Shown: positions 17,021 through 25,539 of the stretch, piece after piece
How positions within the stretch are numbered: the first letter of the stretch is position 1
Layout of the letters: every line of letters starts with the position of its first letter
Origin: Acidobacteriota bacterium
GTDB lineage: Bacteria; Acidobacteriota; UBA890; WLXD01
Assembly: GCA_029263295.1 (NCBI GenBank)
Contig: JAJCXT010000043.1
Coordinates: forward strand, 1 to 63,967
DNA length: 63,967 bases
Reading direction: 5' to 3'
The notes under the pieces: generated by a model
Databases searched by the model: none
Seen by the model: only the letters and a program-made list of their open reading frames with translations
Told to the model about the DNA's origin: nothing
Translations under genes and position numbers: made by a program

Positions 17021-17881
17021 ATGAAGAAACTCGCAGTACTCGTCGTCCACGGGATGGGCGATCAACAGACCGGCTTCTCGGCAGCGATGACCCGTGAGGT
17101 CAACGACCGCGTCGAGAGCGCCGGTCTGCAGCCGGCCGATGTCGAGTGGCACGAGCTGCTTTGGGCTCCCGTGCTCTCCGATGTTCAGGATGACCTCTGG
17201 GACAAGATGAAATCGTCCGATCTCGACTTCCTGAAACTGCGACGGTTCGTGGTCCATGCGCTGGGCGACGCGGTGGGCTATCGACCGGTGGACGAAGACA
17301 AGACCGGCGCGCTGGCGCTCGATACCTACGGCGCGATTCAGGCCAAGGTCGGCGCCGAGATGAGGGTCCTGAAGGGACGACTCGATGCCGAGAATGGCGG
17401 CGCCTCGGACGTGCCGCTGGTTGTGGTCGCTCACTCCCTTGGCGCCCACATCATGTCCAACTATGTGTGGGACCGGCAGCACAGCGACGAGTCGCTCGGC
17501 AGCGACTTCGAGGACATGCGGACGCTCAGCGGGATCTTCACCTTTGGCTGCAACATCCCGCTGTTCACCCTGGCCTACAAGAAGATCGAACCGATCAGGT
17601 TCCCGCTGCCCGTGGCCAAGTACTTCCCGAGGGGAACCGGTGCCGCGAAGATCAAGGCCGCGACCAAGTGGTGGAATCTGTACGACCCGGACGACGTTCT
17701 CGGCTGGCCGCTTCGACCGCTGAACAAAGCGTACGAGAAAGCGGTGGCGGGGGACATAGTGATCAACGCCGGGGGGCCATTCACCTCGTGGAACCCGCTC
17801 TCGCACAGCGCCTACTGGGAAGACAACGACTTTACGCGGCGCCTCGCAGCGGCAATCGGAGAACTGTTGAAGCTGCTGTGA
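17021..17881 (+). CDS. Soluble alpha/beta hydrolase (HGMG type)
   Basis: 286 aa with no signal peptide; GGAAGGA precedes the ATG. The N-terminus LAVLVVHGMGDQQTGF is the HGxG oxyanion strand of lipase-like hydrolases, and VVVAHSLGAHIMSNYVW is the nucleophile elbow. A candidate Asp is in WNLYDPDDVLGWPL, and a late His is in WNPLSHSAYWED. Proteins of this pattern are often annotated as hypothetical lipases or esterases. It is followed after 46 bp by a ceramidase homologue and then a Vps62-like gene, so a cytosolic lipid-processing role is inferred from context only. Confidence 0.75.
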   Translation: MKKLAVLVVHGMGDQQTGFSAAMTREVNDRVESAGLQPADVEWHELLWAPVLSDVQDDLWDKMKSSDLDFLKLRRFVVHALGDAVGYRPVDEDKTGALALDTYGAIQAKVGAEMRVLKGRLDAENGGASDVPLVVVAHSLGAHIMSNYVWDRQHSDESLGSDFEDMRTLSGIFTFGCNIPLFTLAYKKIEPIRFPLPVAKYFPRGTGAAKIKAATKWWNLYDPDDVLGWPLRPLNKAYEKAVAGDIVINAGGPFTSWNPLSHSAYWEDNDFTRRLAAAIGELLKLL

Positions 17882-17927
17882 GGTTGCTCGGCACATCGCC
17901 CACCGGCGGCGGACCACGGAGGCTCCC

Positions 17928-19892
17928 GTGACGACTCTGCACATCGAGCGAGGCGACTCGCCCGCCACTCCAGGCCCGGGCGACTTCCTGTGCGGAGTGG
18001 AAGAAGTGGACATCACGCCCCACCCCGGCTTCCCCCTCGCTGGTTTCTCCACTCAGGCCAAGGATGCGGAGGGCGTCTGCGGCCATCTGTTCGCCCGCGT
18101 GCTGTACCTGCGCGACCAGGACGGCGAAGACGCGGCGATCGTTGTCATGGACATGCACGCGGGCTCCCGCCTGCTGCTCGAGAAGATCGCTCATCGGACG
18201 CGCACCAGCTGCAATCTCGGGATCGACCGGATTCTCCTGCACGGCACCCACACCCACGGTGGGCCGGCGTGGTTTTACGGCAACAGCGTGTACGACTTCT
18301 TCGCGGGAGGGTCCGCGGGCTTCGACGAGGCCCTGGTGGACTGGCTGGCCGGCCGAATTGCGTCGGCGATCGAGCGCGCCCACGCCAGCGCCGGCGCCGG
18401 CGGCGTGGCCTTCGCGGAGTCGACCTTGTCGGGAGTCAGCCGCAATCGGAGCATCGAAGCGTTCCATGCGAACGCCGCCCGGATGTCGTCCGACGAACGA
18501 CACGAGTGGCTCGAGCACGGCCCCTGGGCGAACCCCGGGGCTGGGCTTCACGAGCACCAGCAGTTCATCGACCCGCGCATCCTGACGCTTGTGGCGGTGC
18601 GGGAGGAAGACGCACGACCTCTTGCCGTCTTCGCCTTCTTCGCCTGTCATCCGACCGCTCGTGGGGCCGACTCGGATGTCTACAGCGCCGACTGGCCGGG
18701 TCGCGCCGGGCGCGCGGTGCGGACGCTGTTGCACGAGGAGAACCCCGAGTGGCAGCCAATCGTCGCCGTCGGCATGCGAGCCGGCGGGGACATCAACTGC
18801 CACAGGTATGGCCTGGGTGATGTCGACCCGCTGGCCCCAGGACCCGCGCTCGAGGCGTCGGTCGGCGACGCTGTGGGAACGAAGATCGCAGAGGCAGCCA
18901 TCCCGGCGGTGGCGAACGCCAGCGCTGTCGAGATCACGCCGTGGTTCGGCGAGCCACGCATCGACGACGTTGCCTGGCAGCAAGCCCGCAATGTGCCGCT
19001 AGCGCAGCGCTGGTACTTCGGCGCACCCACCGCCACCGGCAGCGAGGAAACCGACACCGGGTTGCTCGAGTGGTTCGTCAACGAAGGGGCGCCCGGCACG
19101 CATTTCCCGCGCGAGGACCCTCAGTTCCCGAAGCGCCGATTCCTGGGGCTCGGGCAGAACCTGCTGCAGGAACTGTTCAGTCTCGACACCGCTCCGGTAC
19201 ACATGCTCTTCGCGCTCCGCCTCGGGGACACCCTGCTGGTAGGCCTGCCGGGCGAACCCACGATCGGCGCCGGCTACACGATCGAGCGAGATCTACTCGC
19301 CGCCACCGGATGCACGCGCGGCGCGGTGCTGCCCTGCTGCGGCGACTACGCCGGCTATCTGGCGACGACGGCGGAGTACATGGAGCAGCACTACGAGGGC
19401 TCCTCGACCCTTTACGGGCGCAATTCCGCCGACTACCTGCGGAAGCGTTTGCTGGATATGGTCGCCAACTCCCCCGTTCCGGCGCAGGCCCGCACGGTCA
19501 CGTTCAACACCGTGGATGACGAGAACGACTTCGTTGCGCAGGACTCGATTCGATATATCGACCCGAGGCCGCGACTGAAAACCTACACCGCCAGAAAGCT
19601 GATCTTCGAATGGAAGATGCACCGGGACGCGCGCGTGGTGTTCGGGAACAGCCCCTGGGTCCGGCTGACCACGAAGGTCGGCGATGTCTGGGAAGACGTG
19701 CTGGAAGCCGGTCGGCCAGTCGACGACAGGAGCTACCCGGTTACGCTGCGCCGGGCCGACTCATCTGGATTTCCCACCATCTGGACAGCGCAACTGCCGG
19801 TACCCACCGGGTACGCCGGACGCCCCCTGCGGATTGCCGTGTCACCGCGCGATGAGTTCCGCGGGTTCGTCCTGGACGTTTGGACGGACTGA
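17928..19892 (+). CDS. Neutral/alkaline ceramidase homologue
   Basis: 654 aa; GTG start with CGGAGG ahead of it. The N-terminus FLCGVEEVDITPHPGFPLAGF is typical of the ceramidase family, which cleaves the amide of ceramide to sphingosine and fatty acid. Zinc-site candidates are present: GTHTHGGP, FFACHPTARG, LPGEPTIGAGY and GDYAGYLATTAEYMEQHY. The segment that normally carries the catalytic Ser (AGDxSPN-like) reads GGDINCHRYG, with Asn290 at the Ser position, so chemistry may differ. Unlike secreted ceramidases it has no signal peptide. It is co-directional with the upstream hydrolase and downstream Vps62-like gene. Confidence 0.8.
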   Translation: MTTLHIERGDSPATPGPGDFLCGVEEVDITPHPGFPLAGFSTQAKDAEGVCGHLFARVLYLRDQDGEDAAIVVMDMHAGSRLLLEKIAHRTRTSCNLGIDRILLHGTHTHGGPAWFYGNSVYDFFAGGSAGFDEALVDWLAGRIASAIERAHASAGAGGVAFAESTLSGVSRNRSIEAFHANAARMSSDERHEWLEHGPWANPGAGLHEHQQFIDPRILTLVAVREEDARPLAVFAFFACHPTARGADSDVYSADWPGRAGRAVRTLLHEENPEWQPIVAVGMRAGGDINCHRYGLGDVDPLAPGPALEASVGDAVGTKIAEAAIPAVANASAVEITPWFGEPRIDDVAWQQARNVPLAQRWYFGAPTATGSEETDTGLLEWFVNEGAPGTHFPREDPQFPKRRFLGLGQNLLQELFSLDTAPVHMLFALRLGDTLLVGLPGEPTIGAGYTIERDLLAATGCTRGAVLPCCGDYAGYLATTAEYMEQHYEGSSTLYGRNSADYLRKRLLDMVANSPVPAQARTVTFNTVDDENDFVAQDSIRYIDPRPRLKTYTARKLIFEWKMHRDARVVFGNSPWVRLTTKVGDVWEDVLEAGRPVDDRSYPVTLRRADSSGFPTIWTAQLPVPTGYAGRPLRIAVSPRDEFRGFVLDVWTD

Positions 19893-19946
19893 AATCACAT
19901 CCTCTCAGACAGCTAGCGCATGGAGCAGCCACCAGGGAGCGGGACG

Positions 19947-21089
19947 ATGAACCTGACGCGTCAAGAACAGCTCAACCTCATCCGCAAGCACGAGCCGGTC
20001 ATGTGGCTGCATGAGGCGGAGGCGTATCATCCAGTTCATTGCCGCGTCGCCGCGCAGCTATCCGAATTGCATGACAAGAGCGGGCTCGTGAAGTCTCGCC
20101 CCACGCTCGCCGACCTTCCAGGACTGAGCAAGAAGCACTATCTGAAGCTCCGGCACCTCGACATGAAGGCCCTGTCTGCCGGCCGTTCCCCGGATGTGAC
20201 ATCCGGCCCGGCTGCTCTCGAGGCCTACGCACGGGAGAACTACGGCCGGAATCTCTATGCCGACGGATTCTCGAGTTCGCGCCCGCCCTGCTACTTCGCT
20301 CGGATCGACGAGGTCACACTCAAGAGACCACGCCCCAGTGCCCGGCCCAGCTATCCGCCGGGGCACCCGGTGGAAGGCGACTACCTGGCCATCGAGTACC
20401 ACTTCTACTTCGTCTACAACGACTTCTGGAACCAACACCAGGGCGACTGGGACGCCACCACGGTCGTGCTTGTTCGCCTCGAAGATGGAGCGATCACGGA
20501 CGAAGGCTACCTTGTGACCTTCGCGCACGGATTCAGTTGGGTCACTCGGTTCGAGGAAACCAACCAGTCGCTGAACCAGTGGATCGGCCGCTGGCCGAGC
20601 GGTGGCCGGGGTCCGCTCAGGGATGCGTACGTCCTCAATGGGCACCCCTTCATCTTCGTGACCCAGGGCGGTCACGGCGCCTACCCGACTCCCGGCACGA
20701 TCTGTCTCGGGATCAACGAGAAGATCCTGTGGCTCAAGACCAAGCGCGCGATCGTCACAACCGATGTCCGTCAGATCGGCAAGACGGCGATCTGTCCACC
20801 GCGCTACAGGCCGCAACTCATCGCCGCACTGGAGGCTGCCGGCGTCCCGACCGCAGGTCTCCGAACCGCCCCCTGGCCGGAGCCTCAGCTCCTGACTCGA
20901 ACCGACCAGCCCTGGCTGACCTACAAAGGCCGCTGGGGCCAGCCATCACCCTTCGCTGGCTGGGCCGGACCCGAGTCTGACAAGGTCCAGAAGGGCACCA
21001 AGCCCCGGGAAACGGTGCTCAAGGGCTTGAAGAACGGCTACCAGGCGGGCGACCCGATCAAGGTCCTGAAACAGTGGCACCGGCTCTAG
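19947..21089 (+). CDS. Vps62-like protein of unknown function
   Basis: 380 aa from the ATG at 19947, which has AGGGAG about 7 nt upstream; the ATG at 19920 has no such site. Segments HEPVMWLHEAEAYHPV, YHFYFVYNDFWNQHQGDWD and GHPFIFVTQGGHGAYP match, by eye, the Vps62/DUF946 pattern (Y/W...YN...H.GDWE...HP..YVA.G.HA). The biochemical activity of that family is not established. There is no signal peptide. It is the last gene of the hydrolase-ceramidase operon, and its TAG stop overlaps the converging gene's stop (shared CTAG at 21086-21089). Confidence 0.65.
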   Translation: MNLTRQEQLNLIRKHEPVMWLHEAEAYHPVHCRVAAQLSELHDKSGLVKSRPTLADLPGLSKKHYLKLRHLDMKALSAGRSPDVTSGPAALEAYARENYGRNLYADGFSSSRPPCYFARIDEVTLKRPRPSARPSYPPGHPVEGDYLAIEYHFYFVYNDFWNQHQGDWDATTVVLVRLEDGAITDEGYLVTFAHGFSWVTRFEETNQSLNQWIGRWPSGGRGPLRDAYVLNGHPFIFVTQGGHGAYPTPGTICLGINEKILWLKTKRAIVTTDVRQIGKTAICPPRYRPQLIAALEAAGVPTAGLRTAPWPEPQLLTRTDQPWLTYKGRWGQPSPFAGWAGPESDKVQKGTKPRETVLKGLKNGYQAGDPIKVLKQWHRL

Positions 21090-22180
21090 ACTCCAGCCGC
21101 AGTCTGGGCCCGGGCGAACGCCTGCCAGTGCGCTTCGGTGGGAGCTTTGCTCTCGAACAGGGCCACGCCCGAGGCGCCGCCGGCGAGTGCGGCGCGGACC
21201 GCCTGGGCGAGCTCATCGGGGTCGAGTTCCGGTATGTAGAGGCCGGCGTATAGCGGGATACGCCCGTCCAGTGCTGCCACGCCCTGTCGGGTTCCTTCCT
21301 CGATCCAGTCCACCGGCTCGCGATAGAAGCTGTGGTAGAGCATCGGCAACAGGGCGTCGACGTTCCAGCGTGCCCAGTCCTGGCGCACGAGCGAACGAGC
21401 AATGTCGGGGGTCGGGAAGACCGCCGCGGTCACTCGCTTGTCGGCGCTGTGCACGACCTCGGCGAGCTCGTTGACCACTCGCGTGATCGAGTCGTAGCGG
21501 AACTGCAGCCAAGCTGCGTTAGTCGGCGGGTCCGCGAGCGTCGTCGGATCTGCGCCGGTCTGCTCGTTGAACTGCCGGCGGCATTCGTCGCAGTAGCAGT
21601 AGTCGAACTGAGGATGCTCGCGATCCTGAACCAGGTCGTACTGTTCCCACAGGTCGCGCGGCAGGATCACATCGGGGTAACGGATGTAGTCAAGGTGAAC
21701 GCTGCTCAGGCCATCGATTGCCGCGAGCCGAGCCACGTGCTCGGCAATATGACGCCGCACGGGTTCGCGGCTCGGGCACAGGAACCGGTAGTAATCGACA
21801 TACGGCGGATGGGTCGCCGTCGACTCGCCCTTGCGGTTCACCGCGTACCACTCGGGGTGCTCCTCTTCCATGCCACGGCGCATCATGGTGCGGATCCACG
21901 CGTGGGTCTCGAGGCCGGCGGCGCGAGCCGCTGGAATGATGCGCTCGAGGGTCTTCACCTCGCCGGCGTGGGCGAGAATCGCGTCGATTCCCGCTGCTCG
22001 CCAGTCGTCGAAGCGAGCACGCCACGGCTCCATCGAGCTGAAGTCGCCATTCACCCAGACCCAGTTCTTCCGCGGCCATCGCGCGGTGGAGTATCCGTAC
22101 AGCGGACCGGCCGATAGCGAGCCGGCCCCCAGCGCGATCGTGCCGGTGCTGAGAAGCTGCAGGAACTGCTTGCGGTTCAT
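21086..22180 (-). CDS. Secreted glycosyl-hydrolase-like family 10 (GHL10/DUF187-type) protein
   Basis: 364 aa. The N-terminus MNRKQFLQLLSTGTIALGAG is a signal sequence with a Tat-like RK rather than strict RR. The body is a TIM-barrel-like hydrolase: WVNGDFSSMEPWRARFDDW, AHAGEVKTLERIIPAARAAG, LETHAWIRTMMRRG, SSVHLDYIRYPD (typical of this superfamily) and a CYCDECRRQF segment. It probably acts on a polysaccharide in the periplasm or outside. It overlaps the upstream CBM9-like gene by 4 bp (ATGA) and is its likely functional partner. Confidence 0.78.
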   Translation of the reverse strand: MNRKQFLQLLSTGTIALGAGSLSAGPLYGYSTARWPRKNWVWVNGDFSSMEPWRARFDDWRAAGIDAILAHAGEVKTLERIIPAARAAGLETHAWIRTMMRRGMEEEHPEWYAVNRKGESTATHPPYVDYYRFLCPSREPVRRHIAEHVARLAAIDGLSSVHLDYIRYPDVILPRDLWEQYDLVQDREHPQFDYCYCDECRRQFNEQTGADPTTLADPPTNAAWLQFRYDSITRVVNELAEVVHSADKRVTAAVFPTPDIARSLVRQDWARWNVDALLPMLYHSFYREPVDWIEEGTRQGVAALDGRIPLYAGLYIPELDPDELAQAVRAALAGGASGVALFESKAPTEAHWQAFARAQTAAGV

Positions 22181-23265
22181 TCCTCGCTCCAGGTGAGGCC
22201 GTCGTTGCGGATGTAGATCGCCCTCCCTGAAGGGCCCGGCGCGATGATCAGCCAGCCGGCAGCAGTGTTCTCCAATCGCGGCTCGAACGGGTGCCCTTCA
22301 AGGGCAATGTCGTGCGGCCGCAGCTCCGCGATGCTCGCGGCGTAGGTGCCCCGCTGTTCCCGCAAACTTCGCTGACGGTAGTACAGCTGACGCAGGGCCC
22401 TGCGGACAGCCTCGTCGGGATCGGCGACAAACGGTTGCATCGCATCGTGACCCGCGACCCCGTCGGAGAACTGCACAAAGCCCCAATGCTCGGGGCGGTG
22501 CATGTTGATCGCGTGCTGAGGACTCCACACCCAGTTGTTCTCGGCGAGCGGTTTGCCGGTGGCCTCGTCGACGATCTTGGCGTAGACGCCATCGGGGCTA
22601 TCGAGGCGCCACTGGACGCGCGAGAAGTTCACCTTCCAGGTCTCGCCAGCGGCGGGGGGGCCCGCATGGCGCGCAGCCTCCTCCAGCACCGACCAGGGCA
22701 TGGCGATCTCCACCGTCCATCCACTGTCGAGGTCGCTCGGGTCGTTGAGGGTGCCCCGCAGCTGCACGCCCAGCTCGAGACCCTGGATGTCCCAGCTATC
22801 GATCGCCAGCCCACCGTCGCGATAGGGCTTGAGCAGCATCAGGTCCCAGACCGTGCCGAGGGCATTCACCTCGAGCTCGTAGTACGCGTGCGTGTCGCCA
22901 TCCGGGTCGAGGAAGACCTCGAAGTCGTTGTCGTAGTAGATCACCGAGTCGCGCTCGGTCAGAGTTGCCCAAAGATGCGGCTCTTCCATCTCGGCGGCGA
23001 TGTAGAAGTAGTCGTCGTCCCACAGCATCTTGGCGCGAGTCGCGTGGCGCGGCTCAGGCCCCGCAGCGCCCTCGATGTCGATAAAGGTCGTTGTCCACGG
23101 CGCTGCACTCCAGCTCGGCTCGTCGAGCCTGCCGTCGATCTGCAGGGGCCCCGCAGCGCGGTAGCAAACGTACTCACGCGGTACTTCTGCCGCTGTGGGA
23201 GTGAGTCCCGGCAGCGCTGCGAGACTCCATGCAAGAAGTCGACCGACCCTCGCGGCCGAAGGCAT
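22177..23265 (-). CDS. Secreted carbohydrate-binding family 9-like protein
   Basis: 362 aa from the ATG at 23265; a TTG four codons upstream is possible. A signal peptide (LLAWSLAALPGLTPTAAE) is followed by a CBM9-like domain: IDGRLDEPSWSAAPW, AKMLWDDDYFYIAAEMEEPH, YYDNDFEVFLDPDGD, ELEVNALGTVWDLML and a C-terminal WSPQHAINMHRPEHWGFVQF. Such proteins bind sugars or act beside periplasmic glycosidases. It sits 18 bp after a small secreted protein gene and overlaps the glycosidase-like gene, forming a three-gene minus-strand operon. Confidence 0.8.
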   Translation of the reverse strand: MPSAARVGRLLAWSLAALPGLTPTAAEVPREYVCYRAAGPLQIDGRLDEPSWSAAPWTTTFIDIEGAAGPEPRHATRAKMLWDDDYFYIAAEMEEPHLWATLTERDSVIYYDNDFEVFLDPDGDTHAYYELEVNALGTVWDLMLLKPYRDGGLAIDSWDIQGLELGVQLRGTLNDPSDLDSGWTVEIAMPWSVLEEAARHAGPPAAGETWKVNFSRVQWRLDSPDGVYAKIVDEATGKPLAENNWVWSPQHAINMHRPEHWGFVQFSDGVAGHDAMQPFVADPDEAVRRALRQLYYRQRSLREQRGTYAASIAELRPHDIALEGHPFEPRLENTAAGWLIIAPGPSGRAIYIRNDGLTWSEE

Positions 23266-23283
23266 GCGCGGCAGCAACGTACC

Positions 23284-23721
23284 CTACTGCCCCACCGGGC
23301 TCAGCAGCGAGCCGTCCGGTAGCGGCACCGGCATGCTCTTGAACTTGGCGATGAACATGCCCCCGATGCGGACATCAGAATCGCTCTGAACGACCATGAC
23401 CGCCCGCTTCACCGTGCCCCCGTAGAGCTGACTCGCCGCATTGCAATCGAATCGGCGCAACCCCATCGGGCGGATGGTGTACTCCGTGGGCGCGCCGGTA
23501 CCGGTCGTGGAGGCCACCTTGACCGTGATGGTCACCTCGGTCGTCGCCGGGTTGTAGACCTCCACGTGCGTGTCCTTCACGCCGTCGGTCTTGCACCGCA
23601 CGGCCCTTCGCGCGATTCCCCCAGGGCCTCTCGTGGAGGCCGTGGCGTCTCCGGAAGGTCGAATCGCGACAAAGGCGAGGATCGCCGTCAGGAGCAGGAG
23701 CAGGGGTGCGGCTTGGCGCAT
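23284..23721 (-). CDS. Small secreted protein of unknown function
   Basis: 145 aa from the ATG at 23721, where a signal peptide begins (MRQAAPLLLLLTAILAFVA). The frame is open further upstream to 23901, but those 60 codons include a scrap of a beta-lactamase-like gene and are not part of this protein. The mature part alternates strands (THVEVYNPATTEVTITVKVA, RAVMVVQSDSDVRIGGMF) and has two Cys, suggesting an immunoglobulin-like or beta-sandwich fold. It leads the operon with the CBM9-like and glycosidase-like genes. Confidence 0.65.
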   Translation of the reverse strand: MRQAAPLLLLLTAILAFVAIRPSGDATASTRGPGGIARRAVRCKTDGVKDTHVEVYNPATTEVTITVKVASTTGTGAPTEYTIRPMGLRRFDCNAASQLYGGTVKRAVMVVQSDSDVRIGGMFIAKFKSMPVPLPDGSLLSPVGQ

Positions 23722-23815
23722 CTGGCGAACCTCGGGTCGGAGAACGAGTTGGAGACGGCAGGATAGCAACCCATGCTCTGTCGGGCACACATTCGGCTCT
23801 GCACCGTCTTCCAAG

Positions 23816-23877
23816 TCGTAGCCACCGGCCAGGTTGGGGTTCACCCGATCGAGTTCATGGCGCCCCGTGGAGTCCAT
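23816..23877 (-). pseudogene. Remnant of a class C beta-lactamase-like serine hydrolase
   Basis: These 62 bp align without gaps to 31565-31626, inside the intact serine hydrolase at 31180-32628, with nine mismatches (about 85% identity). In translation GMDSTGRHELDRVNPNLAG matches GMDSTACYELDQVNPNLAV. Flanking sequence does not continue the match, so only a fragment of a paralogue remains in the promoter region between two divergent genes. Confidence 0.7.
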
Positions 23878-23961
23878 CCCCGAACGTGCGGCGCTGGCCA
23901 TAAGGCGCTAGGGTAGGCACCGCTATTGGGGCTTTCCGACCACTCCACCGAGGACGCGATC

Positions 23962-24378
23962 ATGACCCAGATTGGCGACACAGCTGCACAGTTCTTCGAC
24001 GCGTGCGAGACAGGAGGCGGTTGGGAAGCCTGCGCATCGTTCTGTCACGACGACGCGACCTTCTCTGCGCAGGCTGGTGCGCTGGCAGACGTCGGAACGC
24101 TCGAGGCTTACACGGAATGGATGAAGGGGCTGTTCACGCCCGTCCCGGATGGCAATTACGAGCTGCGCTCGTTCGCCGTAGACCATGAGCGCCAGAATGC
24201 CTCAGCCTTTGGCGTGTTTCGCGGTACGCATACCGGCGAGGGCGGCCCCGTGCCTCCGAGCGGCAAATCCGTCGCAGCCGAGTATGTCTATGTCATGGAG
24301 TTCGACGGAGACAAGATCCGCCACATGACCAAGATCTGGAACGACGGCTTCACCCTGCAGCAGCTCGGCTGGATGTAG
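23962..24378 (+). CDS. SnoaL-like/NTF2-fold protein
   Basis: 138 aa from the ATG at 23962; a 12-codon longer form from 23926 is possible. It opens with a helix (TAAQFFDACETGGGWEACASFCHDDATF), then EAYTEWMKGLFTPVPDG, and ends with strands YVYVMEFDGDKIRHMTKIWNDGF. This is the curved-sheet cone of the nuclear transport factor 2/SnoaL family used by small isomerases, cyclases and binding proteins. The active-site chemistry cannot be assigned. It is transcribed away from the secreted operon. Confidence 0.75.
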   Translation: MTQIGDTAAQFFDACETGGGWEACASFCHDDATFSAQAGALADVGTLEAYTEWMKGLFTPVPDGNYELRSFAVDHERQNASAFGVFRGTHTGEGGPVPPSGKSVAAEYVYVMEFDGDKIRHMTKIWNDGFTLQQLGWM

Positions 24379-24408
24379 TCACCGTCAGCCGACGTCCGAC
24401 TCGGCAGG

Positions 24409-24627
24409 CTACGCGGCTCGACTGTCGCCCAGGGCGACCACCAGGTCCATGTTGCTGAAGAAGAACCTGCGGAAACCCTCCTCTTCTTCGGCAGTAATCG
24501 GACCGCCGCCCGTCTGGGTAGAGCTGGCTTCCGGGCCGGCGCGGAACTCGTTGCGCAAGATCCGGGCGTCCGCGGTCTGACCGCGCAGGAGTTCGTCGTA
24601 GCTGTGGGTCAAATGCATCGAGCACAT
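24409..24627 (-). CDS. Hypothetical 72-aa protein
   Basis: The preferred start is the ATG at 24627 (MCSMHLTHSYDELL); the frame continues upstream to 24792 with arginine-rich sequence that looks non-coding. The short protein has an acidic stretch (ITAEEEEGFRRFFF) and no known motif or signal peptide. It is convergent with the SnoaL-like gene. Its reality rests only on frame length and plausible composition. Confidence 0.4.
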   Translation of the reverse strand: MCSMHLTHSYDELLRGQTADARILRNEFRAGPEASSTQTGGGPITAEEEEGFRRFFFSNMDLVVALGDSRAA

Positions 24628-24816
24628 GGCAACCTCGCGACTGTTGGAACGATCCCTCCGGGGAACGCTTCGTTTGAACTCGGGGAGAAAAGACCTCGCT
24701 AGCTCACTACCAAAGTAACGTTTGGCGCCTGTGCGGCGATATGACAACTTTCCCGTTCGGCCGACCGAGAGAATCGCGAGCGCAGCCCGCACACGGCGTG
24801 GTTGTGCTCTGTGGCG

Positions 24817-25269
24817 CTATCGCTCACCGTCGTCGACCTCTTCCGGTGAAGCCAGGAAGGGCGACCGGATCTCTACGTCGCCGAACCGCTGGCCGTGCTG
24901 AAGATCCTCGGTGAGCAAAACGGAACATCCGACCTGTTGCGCGGCCGCGATAATCTGCGCGTCCCACCACGACACCTTGAAGCTGTCCTGGAGTTGCCAC
25001 GCCGCCTCCAGCCGCTCACGACCCGGCAGGGTCGGTGCCCAGGCCAGCAGCGCGCGCACGTCGTCGCGCCCCTGCTCGGGAGTCATGCCGGGCCGGAGCT
25101 TCGTCGTCACCGTTACGTAGTATTCGTGCAGCACCTGATAGCTGAGGCGCCCTGTTCGGGTGCGCCACAGGTGCTCGATCCATCGTGCGGACTGCTCCTG
25201 TTTCTCGAGCACCGCCGTGTCGCGCGCGTACACGAGGACATTCGTGTCAACGAACACGCTATCGCTCAT
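24817..25269 (-). CDS. vapC: PIN-domain toxin (VapC family), second pair
   Basis: 150 aa from the ATG at 25269 (MSDSVFVDTNVLVYARD), which carries the first PIN Asp. YQVLHEYYVTV supplies the Glu, SWWDAQIIAAAQ the next Asp and LLTEDLQHGQRF the last acidic position. It should be an Mg2+-dependent ribonuclease. Its start lies 11 bp inside the upstream antitoxin gene. The longer frame to 25332 is rejected because it would read further into that gene. It is only distantly similar to the toxin at 7069, so the two pairs look independently acquired rather than duplicated. Confidence 0.85.
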   Translation of the reverse strand: MSDSVFVDTNVLVYARDTAVLEKQEQSARWIEHLWRTRTGRLSYQVLHEYYVTVTTKLRPGMTPEQGRDDVRALLAWAPTLPGRERLEAAWQLQDSFKVSWWDAQIIAAAQQVGCSVLLTEDLQHGQRFGDVEIRSPFLASPEEVDDGER

Positions 25270-25489
25270 GCAACTCGTCGCGCCGCGGCAACGGCTCCGC
25301 CGGGCTCCGAAGAGGCCGGGCCTCGCGGGCAAGGTAGCGCTGCATCGCGGCCTCGTACGCCGCTTGCCCAGTCATTTCCTTCCTGAGCAACTCACCGAGA
25401 AAGCGCGACATGCTCATGTCTTGCTCCGCTGCCTGCACACGAGCCCAGCGAGCGACCTCGGGCTGCAGGGTGACAGTGACGTTCTTCAT
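25259..25489 (-). CDS. Ribbon-helix-helix antitoxin paired with the PIN toxin
   Basis: 76 aa from the ATG at 25489: strand MKNVTVTLQPEVARWARV, then helices AAEQDMSMSRFLGELLRKEM, the arrangement of CopG/Arc-type ribbon-helix-helix DNA-binding antitoxins. The acidic/basic tail would block the toxin. It overlaps the toxin gene by 11 bp. Two adjacent palindromic boxes begin about 50 bp upstream and fit autoregulation. Confidence 0.8.
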   Translation of the reverse strand: MKNVTVTLQPEVARWARVQAAEQDMSMSRFLGELLRKEMTGQAAYEAAMQRYLAREARPLRSPAEPLPRRDELHER

Positions 25490-25539
25490 CCACTCTCCCT
25501 GTTGACGGCCGCCATCGCGACGATTCTGGCCCCGAATCA

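Noticed and set aside
23722-23901. 60-codon extension of the small secreted protein
   Set aside because: It precedes an obvious signal peptide and contains the beta-lactamase-like remnant.
6878-25489. Two VapC pairs as evidence of a mobile island
   Set aside because: No integrase, transposase, attachment repeat or tRNA lies nearby, and the two pairs are too different to be a duplication.
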